IMG/VR virus record: IMGVR_UViG_3300021389_000054
Coordinates: 1-40,093 of that record
DNA length: 40,093 nt
From: a virus
Strand: one strand, 5' to 3'
Below the pieces are notes generated by a model. The model was not told the DNA's origin, did no database searches, and worked only from the letters and a program-made list of their open reading frames with translations. Positions 24,494 through 33,065 of the stretch are shown piece after piece. Position numbers and translations under genes: made by a program. Every line of letters starts with the position of its first letter. Position 1 is the stretch's first letter.

Positions 24494-25069
24494 TTATTTA
24501 GCCAAAGATATGGAACTTTTTTTTAATAATTGAAAGATTATTTGACTATTATCTATTAAAGTTTCTTTTTCTAAGTCTGGTGGATCACATACTTCGTATG
24601 TGTTTTCTATTAATTCCACATCTACCCCTAACTCATCAGCATATTCTTCATGTGCTGTGTCTGGAGATAAAAATCCTTTTACGTATGATGAAATCTTTTC
24701 TTGTGATCCAAAGAAATCAACTATATTAATTTTACTATTTAATGATAGTTTAGAATATGAACCTTTAATAAAATGCTCAAAGTCATATCTCAATGATTTA
24801 TAATCAAATATAAATAAATGTCTATTATCATTTAACTCAATATAATCTTCAAACATTGTGTGATTTTGAAGATAATTAAAAGAAAACTTTCTAAATTCAG
24901 GGGTCATTTTTGTTTTATATTCACACATGAATTTATTATCATCAAGAGCAAAAACATTATCCCATGCAATATAAGTTTGCACGGGAACATGTGTTACGCC
25001 TTTCCTAATCTTTAATAAAGGATATAAAAAGACTTTGCTCTTTTGAAAATAATCTGTATAGACCCCCAT
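24494..25069 (-). CDS. Phage protein of unknown function
   Basis: 191 residues starting MGVYTDYFQKSKVFLYPLLK. It has a mixed alpha/beta pattern, with aromatic-rich segments (LFIFDYKSLRYDFEHFIKGS) and an acidic middle (HEEYADELGVDVELIENTYE). No known domain is recognised. It starts 1 base after the stop of the PD-(D/E)XK nuclease gene, so the two are translationally coupled and may work together. Confidence 0.65.
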   Translation of the reverse strand: MGVYTDYFQKSKVFLYPLLKIRKGVTHVPVQTYIAWDNVFALDDNKFMCEYKTKMTPEFRKFSFNYLQNHTMFEDYIELNDNRHLFIFDYKSLRYDFEHFIKGSYSKLSLNSKINIVDFFGSQEKISSYVKGFLSPDTAHEEYADELGVDVELIENTYEVCDPPDLEKETLIDNSQIIFQLLKKSSISLAK

Positions 25070-25070
25070 A

Positions 25071-26057
25071 CTATAATTTAATCTTATTTACTAAGAAATC
25101 ATAGGGTAAAGAAAAGTTTCTTTCTTTATAATGATAGTCAGCAGTTTTTAACGTACCACTTAAACCACTGGCCCACTGAGCCATAGTTTCCTGTGAAACA
25201 CCAAATACATAGACTTGATTGTACTTATCAATTACTATAAAATTAAATATAAATGTATATTCATCTGCATCATCTCCAAGAGAATCATAGACTAATTTAC
25301 TGTAAATAGCGGCCTGCAACCAATAGTTATAAAAGTCAACACTATCTCTAAAATCTACAATTGTTTTACCAGATGTTTTTAAATCACATATTGTTACTGT
25401 TTTTGATTCACTATCAACAGTATAATAATCTATATAACCATGTATTCCAAAAGGGTAACCTTCTAATTCAGAAGATAAATACTTTTCTGCATGTGTAGTT
25501 ATTGGATCTAAATCAAAATCAGTTTGTTCATTTTTAAATAAACTCATTACTTCATCATTAGATTTTATAACTTCCGCTTTAGCTGTACAATCCTCTAAAG
25601 TATCTTGATTCACAACATCAACATTACTATTAGATAAAAACTTCCAATATGGTTCATTATCTTCTGTTCTTATCTTAGCTATTCTTGACTCATCTGCTTT
25701 AAGAGATTGATATAAGTTTAAACTTTTTAATGAATCTAATATAATAAAGTCATCACATTCTTGTAGCGTTGGTGCATCTGTTACTAGTGACATATCTTTT
25801 AATACCTTTCTAACACTATCTGATGGTGCTTTACCGGGTACTACGTTAAACTTTTTATTTAAGTTCTCAGGTTCAAACACTAAACAATGTACAAGCTTAC
25901 CTTCTACTAAATGTTTATCAGTTCTGACCTCACGATCTTTTAATATATAGTCCTTATAAAATAAGGATGGTGAAAATAATAATCTATTAAGAGAAGAGTA
26001 GCTAAACCTAAATGGTTTAGCATAAAACTCCTCTTCTTTTTGCAAGTCTTTATTCAT
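25071..26057 (-). CDS. PD-(D/E)XK (RecB/RecE-like) exonuclease
   Basis: 328 residues. The N-terminus has the S-x-S-x-L motif of this nuclease type (FSYSSLNRLLFSPSLFYKD, 18-36) and GKLVHCLVFEPE (53-64) with H57. The core is GIHGYIDYY (D210), ICDLKTSGK (D225, K227) and YWLQAAIYSKL (Q248 helix). It is expected to degrade or resect DNA ends for single-strand annealing recombination, acting with the Sak4-like ATPase and SSB-like protein of the same operon. Its start overlaps the end of the upstream gene by 8 bases. Confidence 0.8.
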   Translation of the reverse strand: MNKDLQKEEEFYAKPFRFSYSSLNRLLFSPSLFYKDYILKDREVRTDKHLVEGKLVHCLVFEPENLNKKFNVVPGKAPSDSVRKVLKDMSLVTDAPTLQECDDFIILDSLKSLNLYQSLKADESRIAKIRTEDNEPYWKFLSNSNVDVVNQDTLEDCTAKAEVIKSNDEVMSLFKNEQTDFDLDPITTHAEKYLSSELEGYPFGIHGYIDYYTVDSESKTVTICDLKTSGKTIVDFRDSVDFYNYWLQAAIYSKLVYDSLGDDADEYTFIFNFIVIDKYNQVYVFGVSQETMAQWASGLSGTLKTADYHYKERNFSLPYDFLVNKIKL

Positions 26058-27162
26058 CTATATGTTTTTGCATTTCTTCTTTTATATTTAAACAATCAAT
26101 TGGCATTTTAAATACTGCAGCAGTATCTCCAATTATAGAACCTAATATATTTTTGTATAAACGTTCTCTTGTTTTATTTAAAACAAAGGTAGTTAATTTT
26201 TCATCTTCTATCAATAATTGTATATACTGATTATATGAATGTATTCCTTCACTTATACCGCCTTCATATTTTTTCATCCTTTTTCTGAATGATTTAACAT
26301 TAACTGACTGCCAGTTTGAAGAATCTTTAAACCAATCATAATGCCAATAGTATAAGTAACTTACAACATTGAATGACTTATTTATATTACAATTTGCAAG
26401 CATTTCTACTGCAAGTGATCTACTATCTCTATCTCCTGATGTAATCATTTGTTTAATAGTTTCAAACTCATCATCACTTATTTCAGCAAGCCCTTCATCA
26501 ATTATATCAGAAACTTCAGTATCAAATATAATTTTTTCCGGGTTTGTATTCATAATATCATCTAAAACTGGAATCATATCTTTTTTAATATATACAATTC
26601 TGTTGCTACGATGATCTGGAAATTCAAATTTAGAAACTGTAAGTTTAGTAGATGAATTATAACTCCATGGTCTTTCTATAATTAACATACAGTCTTTAGG
26701 TAAACCTTCTACTATTTGCTTTACTTTAGTATAACCACTCTCTGATAAAAGTTTTTCTTCTACAAGATGTTTAAAGAATTTAAAACCTATTGTAAATGGA
26801 TAACTTTTATCCCAACTGGTTTCTAATAAACTTTCAAAATACTTTGTTGATACAATTCTATAATCAGCAGTATCAACTTTTCTTGTAACTTTTAGATTAT
26901 ATTTATCCTTTAGTAAGTCAACTTTTTGTGTTGGTAAAGTTAATTTGGGATATCTATATATATTTTTATCTTGAAGATTTATTACATTATTATTTTCTGG
27001 TAATAAATGTTCTCTAATAAAAGATCTAGTTATATGCCACCCTGCATTATCCGCTACATAGTTTCCTAATTCTTTTACAGTAAAGGCTGAACTATTAAAT
27101 TTTTTATCTGGAGTGATACATTCATCATTTGAACTTAATTTTATTTTATATAATTTTTGCAT
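26050..27162 (-). CDS. Unknown protein in the MoxR/VWA cassette (partner B)
   Basis: 370 residues. No catalytic motif is recognised. The segment YPKLTLPTQKVDLLKDKYNL, followed by KVTRKVDTADYRIVS (about 67-103), resembles LPKCSVSQDRLKAALKEHGI, followed by SVTNDYELADLIIG, in the gene just upstream. A second region (GDRDSRSLAVEMLANCNINK) may correspond to HGDDKALALKIIPT there. The two may be distant paralogues or share a domain. The C-terminal 150 residues are helical. It overlaps the nuclease gene by 8 bases and follows the partner gene by 6, so it belongs to a tightly packed unit with MoxR and VWA proteins. Confidence 0.65.
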   Translation of the reverse strand: MQKLYKIKLSSNDECITPDKKFNSSAFTVKELGNYVADNAGWHITRSFIREHLLPENNNVINLQDKNIYRYPKLTLPTQKVDLLKDKYNLKVTRKVDTADYRIVSTKYFESLLETSWDKSYPFTIGFKFFKHLVEEKLLSESGYTKVKQIVEGLPKDCMLIIERPWSYNSSTKLTVSKFEFPDHRSNRIVYIKKDMIPVLDDIMNTNPEKIIFDTEVSDIIDEGLAEISDDEFETIKQMITSGDRDSRSLAVEMLANCNINKSFNVVSYLYYWHYDWFKDSSNWQSVNVKSFRKRMKKYEGGISEGIHSYNQYIQLLIEDEKLTTFVLNKTRERLYKNILGSIIGDTAAVFKMPIDCLNIKEEMQKHIDE

Positions 27163-27168
27163 TTTTTT

Positions 27169-28203
27169 TTATTTTAAATATTTCTGATATTCTTTTTTTA
27201 CAGCTACCTTGAATGTATAAAGATCTCTATTCTGAATGCTTATTTCTCTTCTGACTATTGGTTCTAAATATCTGAAAGTTGTTTTGCATAATTTATCATT
27301 TTCCTCTAACCATAGTATCATGTCTTGTGCACATTTACGACTTAAGGAATTAAATTCAGATGCTTCTATCCAATATTGTAAATCTTTATCTCTATTGTCT
27401 GCATATGTTATAAAACTACAGTCTTGTGCAAACTGCCATAACAAATGATAGTTATTCTTATAGTCAATAGTTGGTATAATTTTAAGAGCTAAAGCTTTAT
27501 CATCACCATGCGAATTTAACTGAGCCTTAAGATCACTAAATAGTTGTTCGTCAAGAGTCATTTTAGTTGCAGAAGCATGAAGTACTGTTTCAGGATCAAT
27601 AACACTTACATCTGTGGTGTCAATAATATGAGCTATACTTAATGCCATACCTGTAATCATCCAAACATCATATAAACTATCATTAATGTCTAAATCATAA
27701 TATCTTACTTTATCAGTTAACTTATTAGTTATTATACATTCTTCTCCTGAATTATAAATTTGTAATTCTAAAGATTGAGTTGCTGATGCTCTTCCATTAG
27801 TAGTTTCATAATTCCATAACTTATTCATCATTAAAGTAGAAGGAATATTCTCTCCATTTTCTAATCTATAACTTGCTATGTCGTCATGACCTATAATTAA
27901 ATCTGCTAATTCATAATCATTTGTTACAGATATACCATGCTCTTTGAGAGCAGCTTTTAATCTATCTTGAGATACACTACACTTAGGTAATATAAAAGCT
28001 TTCTTTTTTGTTCTAAAAGTTTGTTCATCTTCTGTGGGAACAGTTAATATTCTATATATTTTATCATATGTTTTTTCATCTTGAGTACATAATACTTTAC
28101 TTACCCCTGAAGTAGAAAGGACACCATAAATAGTGTCCTGTTCTAAATCAAAGTAAGATAAAGCAGTAAGATCAAGATTTTGATATACTGATTTATTTGC
28201 CAT
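27169..28203 (-). CDS. Unknown protein in the MoxR/VWA cassette (partner A)
   Basis: 344 residues. The N-terminal part has a strand-helix-strand element with LPKCSVSQDRLKAALKEHGI and VTNDYELADLIIGHDDIASY, a layout reminiscent of a small alpha/beta sensing domain (BRCT-like at best; not proven). A middle 'Ser/Thr' region and a helical C-terminal domain follow. It is probably related to the next gene downstream. The start lies 1 base after the MoxR stop, with an AAATAAA leader before the ATG. Its place directly beside the ATPase makes it a likely substrate, adaptor or effector of that machine. Confidence 0.65.
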   Translation of the reverse strand: MANKSVYQNLDLTALSYFDLEQDTIYGVLSTSGVSKVLCTQDEKTYDKIYRILTVPTEDEQTFRTKKKAFILPKCSVSQDRLKAALKEHGISVTNDYELADLIIGHDDIASYRLENGENIPSTLMMNKLWNYETTNGRASATQSLELQIYNSGEECIITNKLTDKVRYYDLDINDSLYDVWMITGMALSIAHIIDTTDVSVIDPETVLHASATKMTLDEQLFSDLKAQLNSHGDDKALALKIIPTIDYKNNYHLLWQFAQDCSFITYADNRDKDLQYWIEASEFNSLSRKCAQDMILWLEENDKLCKTTFRYLEPIVRREISIQNRDLYTFKVAVKKEYQKYLK

Positions 28204-28204
28204 T

Positions 28205-29476
28205 TTATTTCATTGTCATTTTGATAATCTCTGGAATCATCATTAGTTTATTAAACTTTTTCTTATTACCATTAAATATGGTGCGTACAACTAAATACTT
28301 AAGATCATTAGTAAAGTAATCTAAAGTACATAGAGACTTAAGTCTATCAGTAATTTTTTGTGTTATAGTATTATCTTTAGAATATACTACAGCATAATTA
28401 CCAAGTCTTGTTGCCAATGTAGCAGCAATATCTGCACGGTAAGTATCATCTTTACCAATACAACCTCTAAGTTCACCAAGTATATAAGATTCATTTTCAT
28501 GTGATAACAAATCTTTAGGTGTAACTAACTTATCTAACTTATTATTAATAAAGGTTGTAAACATAGAAGCAAAAGAATCACCAACACTACCTTCTCCAAT
28601 CATTTGGATCAGAGATAAATTATCTTCAAAGTTGTCAAAACTAGATATAGCATTAAAGAATGTTGTAATGGATCTTGCATTTGTTTCTTGTGTTACTAAC
28701 TCTGGATGGAGCAACAGGAAGTTAATACATCTTGTATCAATTCCTGCACCCTCAGCCCATTGTGCCCATACATTAACATCAAACTTTAAGTTAGCGGTTA
28801 CATATCTAGTCTTCTGTGCACTATCTACACTGTTAACCATATAGTCTCCATTATCCGGGTTTGCTGTCAAAATTATGTGCCAGTCTTTTGGTAATGTCCA
28901 TGAAATATAAGATTGTCTATCAATTAATTCCATAACTGCTTGAATAAATCTTGTATCAGCACGGTTCCAGTCATCTAGTAATAAGATACCACCGGCCTTT
29001 GCATCAGCAATCCATTCAGGAGCACAATAAGACATTCTATTTTTACCTGTCATTTTATATCCATTTTTAAGATACTCTTGTACGGCAAGTTCATCTACCC
29101 ACATCCCTACTTTTTTAGTAGTAGTAGTAGACATATTTGCTAGACTTGTACCAGCCGCTCTCTGTGCTGCAGTTACCATAGATAAATCATCTATTTTCTT
29201 TGCAGGTACAGTTTTTTCTTTATACATCTGAAATTGACGTACAGGAAAACCAACAAGATCACCTAACTCTTCTATCTGAGCTAAGTTTAATTTTACAAAC
29301 TTTAGATTATTTTCTTGAGCTAACTCAACAATTGTAGAAGTTTTACCAATACCTGATTCACCTACAACTTCTACTGATACAGAGTTTTTATTCTCATCTT
29401 GCAAAAATCTATTGTTTTTTATTATGTGATTTATAAATCCTTTTAATTCTGTTACGTTTAAATTTACTTGTGCCAT
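28205..29476 (-). CDS. MoxR-type AAA+ ATPase
   Basis: 423 residues. Walker A is GESGIGKT (39-46), Walker B ILLLDDWNRAD (164-174), sensor 1 IILTANPDNGDY (201-212), and R224 (SAQKTRYV) is in the arginine-finger position. The DDWNRAD and NPDNGDY patterns are those of the MoxR/AAA_5 group, whose members remodel or insert metal cofactors into partner proteins, usually working with a VWA protein encoded next door. That partner is the gene directly upstream at 29483. The start is the ATG after a 6-base gap. A phage-encoded pair of this kind is not a standard replication component. Confidence 0.85.
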   Translation of the reverse strand: MAQVNLNVTELKGFINHIIKNNRFLQDENKNSVSVEVVGESGIGKTSTIVELAQENNLKFVKLNLAQIEELGDLVGFPVRQFQMYKEKTVPAKKIDDLSMVTAAQRAAGTSLANMSTTTTKKVGMWVDELAVQEYLKNGYKMTGKNRMSYCAPEWIADAKAGGILLLDDWNRADTRFIQAVMELIDRQSYISWTLPKDWHIILTANPDNGDYMVNSVDSAQKTRYVTANLKFDVNVWAQWAEGAGIDTRCINFLLLHPELVTQETNARSITTFFNAISSFDNFEDNLSLIQMIGEGSVGDSFASMFTTFINNKLDKLVTPKDLLSHENESYILGELRGCIGKDDTYRADIAATLATRLGNYAVVYSKDNTITQKITDRLKSLCTLDYFTNDLKYLVVRTIFNGNKKKFNKLMMIPEIIKMTMK

Positions 29477-29482
29477 TTTCTA

Positions 29483-30646
29483 TTAATTTAATTTAATTTT
29501 TAATCCTGGTAATTCTTCATTTATTTCAGATACACTACTATGAACCCATAAAGTGTTCTTAGGACAGTCATCTGGAGAATATGCTTCACCATCTGTTAAA
29601 TATATAAGAGCTGTATATTGCCCTTTTTTTTCATTATAGTGATCAATAACTGGTTGGAAGCTTGTTCCACCACGACCATGTATTTCCCAATCTTTTTTTG
29701 GATTGAATTCTTTCACGCTTTTCAAGCGAGTATCACACTGTGCAACAGTAATCTTATGACCCGTCTTATGCATATGCGTAAGTTCACTAAAGAATTCTTT
29801 TAGCTCATCATTATTTACAGATCCACTTGTGTCAACTCCAACAAGTATATGATTCTTAAACTTGATTTTAAGACCAGGATTAGCTGAGTAACGTTTGTTA
29901 TACTTACGTCTCAGCTTTTTAGTATATACTATACTTGAATTCCCAACAAATCTTCTTAAATAACCTCTCCAATCAAATTTAGGTGGCTCAACATGTAAAA
30001 GCCTATGTATGATATCAGCAAGTTCACCGGGTATATTACCACATTTTTTTTCTGTTTGCTCTGCTGTATCTTTTAACTGATGCTCAATTTGTTTTTGCAT
30101 AAGTTTCTTATCTGCTTCAGGTAGCTCATCAAATTCCTCCCATGTACTATGACAATAAGGTGATTCACCATTCATTTGGTTCATCAAATTATCAAGAGAT
30201 GGACATGTACCATCTTCTTTAGCTTGTAAAAGTAAATTATAATATACTTTTGTACCTGCTTTAGTAGGAAGTTTTAATTCAGGAAAACTACTCAACAATA
30301 AACCTCCTTTAGGAAGTTTACTTTCCAGTATGTACTGGTTAATCTCTAGATCTGCAGCTATATTAAATAATTTATGATCAGAGTATAAGTCTCTCATTAT
30401 TAAATGACCAAATGCAATATGCAATAGCTCATGTTTAATTAATCCAAATCTGTGATCCTCACTTAAATTAATATAGAACTCTGGATTTATAGTCAATTGT
30501 ATACCAATACCATGTTTACTTACACCTGCTGTAGGTATACGTTCACTATATTGTTTGTTTATACCAATTAAAAAGAGCCCGTAAAAGGGCTCAGTAAATA
30601 TTAAAGTTTTAGTTGTTTTAGCAACTTGATCTTGTATATTAATCAT
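29483..30646 (-). CDS. HExxH metallopeptidase-like and VWA domain protein
   Basis: 387 residues with two parts. Residues 40-230 contain HELLHIAFGH (72-81), an intact zincin-type HExxHxxxxH. Residues 265-387 are a VWA-like domain with a complete MIDAS set: DTSGS (272-276), GRGGTSF (T328) and TDGEA (D352). This is the layout of the DUF2201 family, usually paired with a MoxR ATPase, as here. It may bind a metal-dependent ligand while the ATPase remodels it, or cleave a protein. Proteolysis is unproven. A terminator-like hairpin is embedded at codons 19-24. Confidence 0.8.
   Translation of the reverse strand: MINIQDQVAKTTKTLIFTEPFYGLFLIGINKQYSERIPTAGVSKHGIGIQLTINPEFYINLSEDHRFGLIKHELLHIAFGHLIMRDLYSDHKLFNIAADLEINQYILESKLPKGGLLLSSFPELKLPTKAGTKVYYNLLLQAKEDGTCPSLDNLMNQMNGESPYCHSTWEEFDELPEADKKLMQKQIEHQLKDTAEQTEKKCGNIPGELADIIHRLLHVEPPKFDWRGYLRRFVGNSSIVYTKKLRRKYNKRYSANPGLKIKFKNHILVGVDTSGSVNNDELKEFFSELTHMHKTGHKITVAQCDTRLKSVKEFNPKKDWEIHGRGGTSFQPVIDHYNEKKGQYTALIYLTDGEAYSPDDCPKNTLWVHSSVSEINEELPGLKIKLN
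30571..30592 (-). terminator. Terminator-like hairpin inside the VWA gene
   Basis: On the minus strand GAGCCC-TTTTAC-GGGCTC is followed directly by TTTTTAA. Stem arms are 30575-30580 and 30587-30592. It lies in codons 19-24 of the metallopeptidase/VWA gene, about 55 bases after its ATG, and the reading frame passes through it. It could attenuate transcription of the MoxR/VWA cassette when translation is slow. Confidence 0.5.
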
Positions 30647-30647
30647 C

Positions 30648-30953
30648 TCATCTATTTTTAGTTATTTGTTTAAGTATTTTATGATATATATCATTTGCTT
30701 TATCAAAAGCCATATAAGCAACTATATTATTACTATATAAAGTTTCTATATGAATGTCCATTTTAACAGCATCTATAAAATACTTTCTATTATCAAATAC
30801 TAATGCTTTACACATAAGTAAATCAAGTAGTTCTTTTTCTTTATAGTTGCTATTATTATATATTTGACAAGCCATAGCTTGATCATCAGGTAAACCGTTA
30901 AACATTTCAACTAACTTAAAAAACTCTTTCTCTGTTATAATGTTTTTTGCCAT
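30648..30953 (-). CDS. Small helical phage protein of unknown function
   Basis: 101 residues starting MAKNIITEKEFFKLVEMFNG. It appears all-helical, with two cysteines (C29 and C48) and a basic C-terminus (KILKQITKNR). No family is recognised. It lies between the resolvase (2 bases upstream) and the VWA gene (1 base downstream) in the same operon. Confidence 0.6.
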   Translation of the reverse strand: MAKNIITEKEFFKLVEMFNGLPDDQAMACQIYNNSNYKEKELLDLLMCKALVFDNRKYFIDAVKMDIHIETLYSNNIVAYMAFDKANDIYHKILKQITKNR

Positions 30954-30955
30954 AC

Positions 30956-31348
30956 TTAATTAAAATCAACTATTTCTATCCAAACTCCTGGATTTTGTTT
31001 ATCATATGTATATTTCTCAAATGCTGGTATAATAAATTCTGCATTATCATCTTCTATCCATCCATACTTAACCATATCATCTTGCACTGTTTGTGCAGGA
31101 TTTATATAATCAAACTTATGACGGCTACCTCTAATAAATTCAAAAGATATTTTTATTGGTAACTCACGTGTTTTTAATGCTTCTTTAAATTCATCAGTAT
31201 AGCTTAAATAAATAGCCTTAGTGGCCTTTCTATAATTCATTACAGCTTTACTAGCAATAAAGTATTTACCTGTCCAGCGTCTTCCGTTCTTACTTGAAGG
31301 AACATTACCCGGTATCCACCAACGCATTACTTTTTTTATTTCTCCCAT
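30956..31348 (-). CDS. rusA: RusA-like Holliday junction resolvase
   Basis: 130 residues, the usual RusA length. The N-terminus has the family lead-in IPGNVPSSKNGRRW (12-25). The acidic active-site region is KFDYINPAQTVQDDMVKYGW (D80, D90, D91), followed by IEDDN (D100, D101), fitting the RusA pattern D-x-D/N ... QD-x-L ... DD in slightly divergent form. It would cut branched recombination and replication intermediates before packaging. It is located 1 base after the primase gene and in the same operon as Sak4, SSB and the exonuclease. Confidence 0.75.
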   Translation of the reverse strand: MGEIKKVMRWWIPGNVPSSKNGRRWTGKYFIASKAVMNYRKATKAIYLSYTDEFKEALKTRELPIKISFEFIRGSRHKFDYINPAQTVQDDMVKYGWIEDDNAEFIIPAFEKYTYDKQNPGVWIEIVDFN

Positions 31349-31349
31349 G

Positions 31350-32327
31350 TTATTTATTTAATGCTTCTTTTAATAGCGGTTTTAACATTGCATGAACTTT
31401 TTGGAAACCGTGTTCCCTCATTGCATCTGCAATATCTTTACTTAAAGTAGGATGAGTGCCATATACTTCATATGTCTTAGCATATCTTTCAATAGCTTCT
31501 ATACCTGCTTTATCATTATCAAATAAAGTGATTACTTTTTTATACTTTTTTTTCAGATATTGTATTATGTGAGGTTTAATCATAGTATTCTCTGAGTCTG
31601 GTGCTATAACCTCTAAGTTATATCCCATACCTTTAAGACACATAGCATCTTTTAATGAAGAACATATTACTAAATAAGGTTGATTATATTTTAATTGATC
31701 TAACCCTTGTAAATAGTTTTTTACTTTAAAGAACTTATGTGTTTTACTTTTTGGTTGATAAAATTTAAATGGTTGCCCATCTTTATCAAAATATCCAAAA
31801 CACATACTATTACCAATGCGTAAACTTTTAAATTCTGATCCTTTAGTTTTAATTAAATTAAAATAATCAACAGGCTTAACATTATATTCTTCTAGTATTG
31901 TTTTTCCTATTCTATAACTTAACCAATACTTTTGATCAATTATACTCCAACCTTTAGTTTTAACAAAATCCAGTTTCCACTTAGGTTCTGGTACAATATC
32001 TTGAGTTTTATATTCGGGTGACTTTACATATTTATTATAGTCTGCAACTATTCTTTGCATAGCTTCTGCATACTCTATTTCAAATAGTGACTTTACTAAA
32101 TCTATTTTATTACCACTTTTACCAGTTGAAAAATCTTTAAACTTATATTGCATTATTGTTTTATCAACATATATGCAAAAGCTTGGTGTTCTTTCAGATG
32201 GATTAAAGATTGATTTAATCTTTACATCTTGTCCCGTAAGGGGTTCTGATAAATTTAAATAATATTGAAATATCCATGTGCTTGGTACATCCGATCCTTC
32301 TAATACAAAATTTTTAGTACTAAACAT
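31350..32327 (-). CDS. DNA primase with TOPRIM domain (zinc-less DnaG-like)
   Basis: 325 residues. Residues 40-80 look like a DnaG N-terminal domain without zinc ligands: FNPSERTPSFCIYVDK, then YKFKDFSTGKSGNKIDLVKS. A TOPRIM domain follows: VICSSLKDAMCLKGMG (220-235) occupies the usual 'EG-x-D' position with Ser instead of Glu, the acidic pair is LFDNDKAG (D270, D272), and SKDIADAM (296-303) matches the final Asp motif. It would synthesise RNA primers for PolB. The start shares an 18-base palindromic sequence with the upstream SSB-like gene (both proteins begin MFSTK). A TACATTTG element, similar to the Bacteroidetes -7 consensus, sits 5 bases upstream. Confidence 0.75.
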   Translation of the reverse strand: MFSTKNFVLEGSDVPSTWIFQYYLNLSEPLTGQDVKIKSIFNPSERTPSFCIYVDKTIMQYKFKDFSTGKSGNKIDLVKSLFEIEYAEAMQRIVADYNKYVKSPEYKTQDIVPEPKWKLDFVKTKGWSIIDQKYWLSYRIGKTILEEYNVKPVDYFNLIKTKGSEFKSLRIGNSMCFGYFDKDGQPFKFYQPKSKTHKFFKVKNYLQGLDQLKYNQPYLVICSSLKDAMCLKGMGYNLEVIAPDSENTMIKPHIIQYLKKKYKKVITLFDNDKAGIEAIERYAKTYEVYGTHPTLSKDIADAMREHGFQKVHAMLKPLLKEALNK

Positions 32328-32330
32328 AAT
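32313..32330 (-). repeat. Palindromic start-site repeat, copy at the primase gene
   Basis: TTTAGTACTAAACATAAT (plus-strand reading) occurs here and at 33051-33068. TTTAGTACTAAA is a perfect 12-bp palindrome covering codons 2-5 of the primase gene. It could be an operator or an mRNA-level binding site. Confidence 0.6.
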
Positions 32331-32342
32331 CCAAATGTATTA

Positions 32343-32377
32343 AAAAGAAATGGGCTCAGCATTACACTAAGCCCATT
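32343..32377 (-). terminator. Intrinsic terminator between the SSB-like and primase genes
   Basis: AATGGGCT (32349-32356) and AGCCCATT (32370-32377) form a perfect 8-bp stem with a 13-nt loop. On the minus strand it is followed by TCTTTTTA. It lies 14 bases after the stop of the SSB-like gene and ends the first replication block. Confidence 0.75.
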
Positions 32378-32390
32378 CTTTTAATTAATA

Positions 32391-33065
32391 TTATAGGTCA
32401 AAATCATCACCTACTACTTTAGCTGGTTCAAAGCTATTTGTTTTAGGTTCATCATTTTTTACTAATTTTCTTAAATGATTAGTATTATTACTATCAAATT
32501 GTAAGAGTCTGCTGTTCTCAGCATTTAAAGCTTCAATTGGTACACCGTCTTTACTTCTCTTAGGTAAAAATAGATCATTATTAATATAACCATCTCTGTT
32601 TTCCCATTCACGTGCACCTAAACAAACATTAATGTATTCACTATTAGAGAATAATTTATTACACTCTACCATAAATGTTTCAATTGTATTGGCTTCAATT
32701 TTATCTAGCTCAGCTCTTTTACCAAGTGCTTCTGATAAAAACACCATAGATTTTAATACTTCTGTATCTCTAGATATTTCTGTTCCACTTTGTAAAGTTG
32801 TATCTTTATATGGATACGGGCTAAATCTTACTCTACCAACTTGTCCTTCATATTTTGGTCCATTTGGGTTGTCCATATCTTTTAAGAAACCATTAAACTC
32901 TCCTGTTACAGGCTCTGATTCAACATGCAGTACAATATTGTATGCTTCTGTATCATAAGGTGTTTGATCAAATGATATTGAGTTAATTTTAACTACTTGA
33001 TTACCTGGTTCAATTACAGGTTTTGTTCCGCCTGTGTTTACAGACATGTCTTTAGTACTAAACAT
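32391..33065 (-). CDS. Single-stranded DNA-binding-like protein
   Basis: 224 residues. The first 180 residues are beta-rich with several aromatic residues suited to stacking on bases (VVKINSISFDQTPYD, YEGQVGRVRFSPYPYKD, INVCLGAREW). The C-terminus ends KVVGDDFDL, an acidic tail with a terminal hydrophobic residue like that of SSB proteins that recruit partners. No conserved OB-fold signature can be fixed by eye. Position directly after the Sak4-like ATPase and before the primase supports an SSB role. A terminator follows at 32343-32377, which may allow high expression of this gene relative to those downstream. Confidence 0.55.
   Translation of the reverse strand: MFSTKDMSVNTGGTKPVIEPGNQVVKINSISFDQTPYDTEAYNIVLHVESEPVTGEFNGFLKDMDNPNGPKYEGQVGRVRFSPYPYKDTTLQSGTEISRDTEVLKSMVFLSEALGKRAELDKIEANTIETFMVECNKLFSNSEYINVCLGAREWENRDGYINNDLFLPKRSKDGVPIEALNAENSRLLQFDSNNTNHLRKLVKNDEPKTNSFEPAKVVGDDFDL

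Noticed and set aside
31350-32327. Classification of the primase as a zinc-finger DnaG
   Set aside because: The N-terminal region has the DnaG-like TPSF pattern, but the CHC2 zinc ligands are missing, so only a zinc-less DnaG-like call is made.
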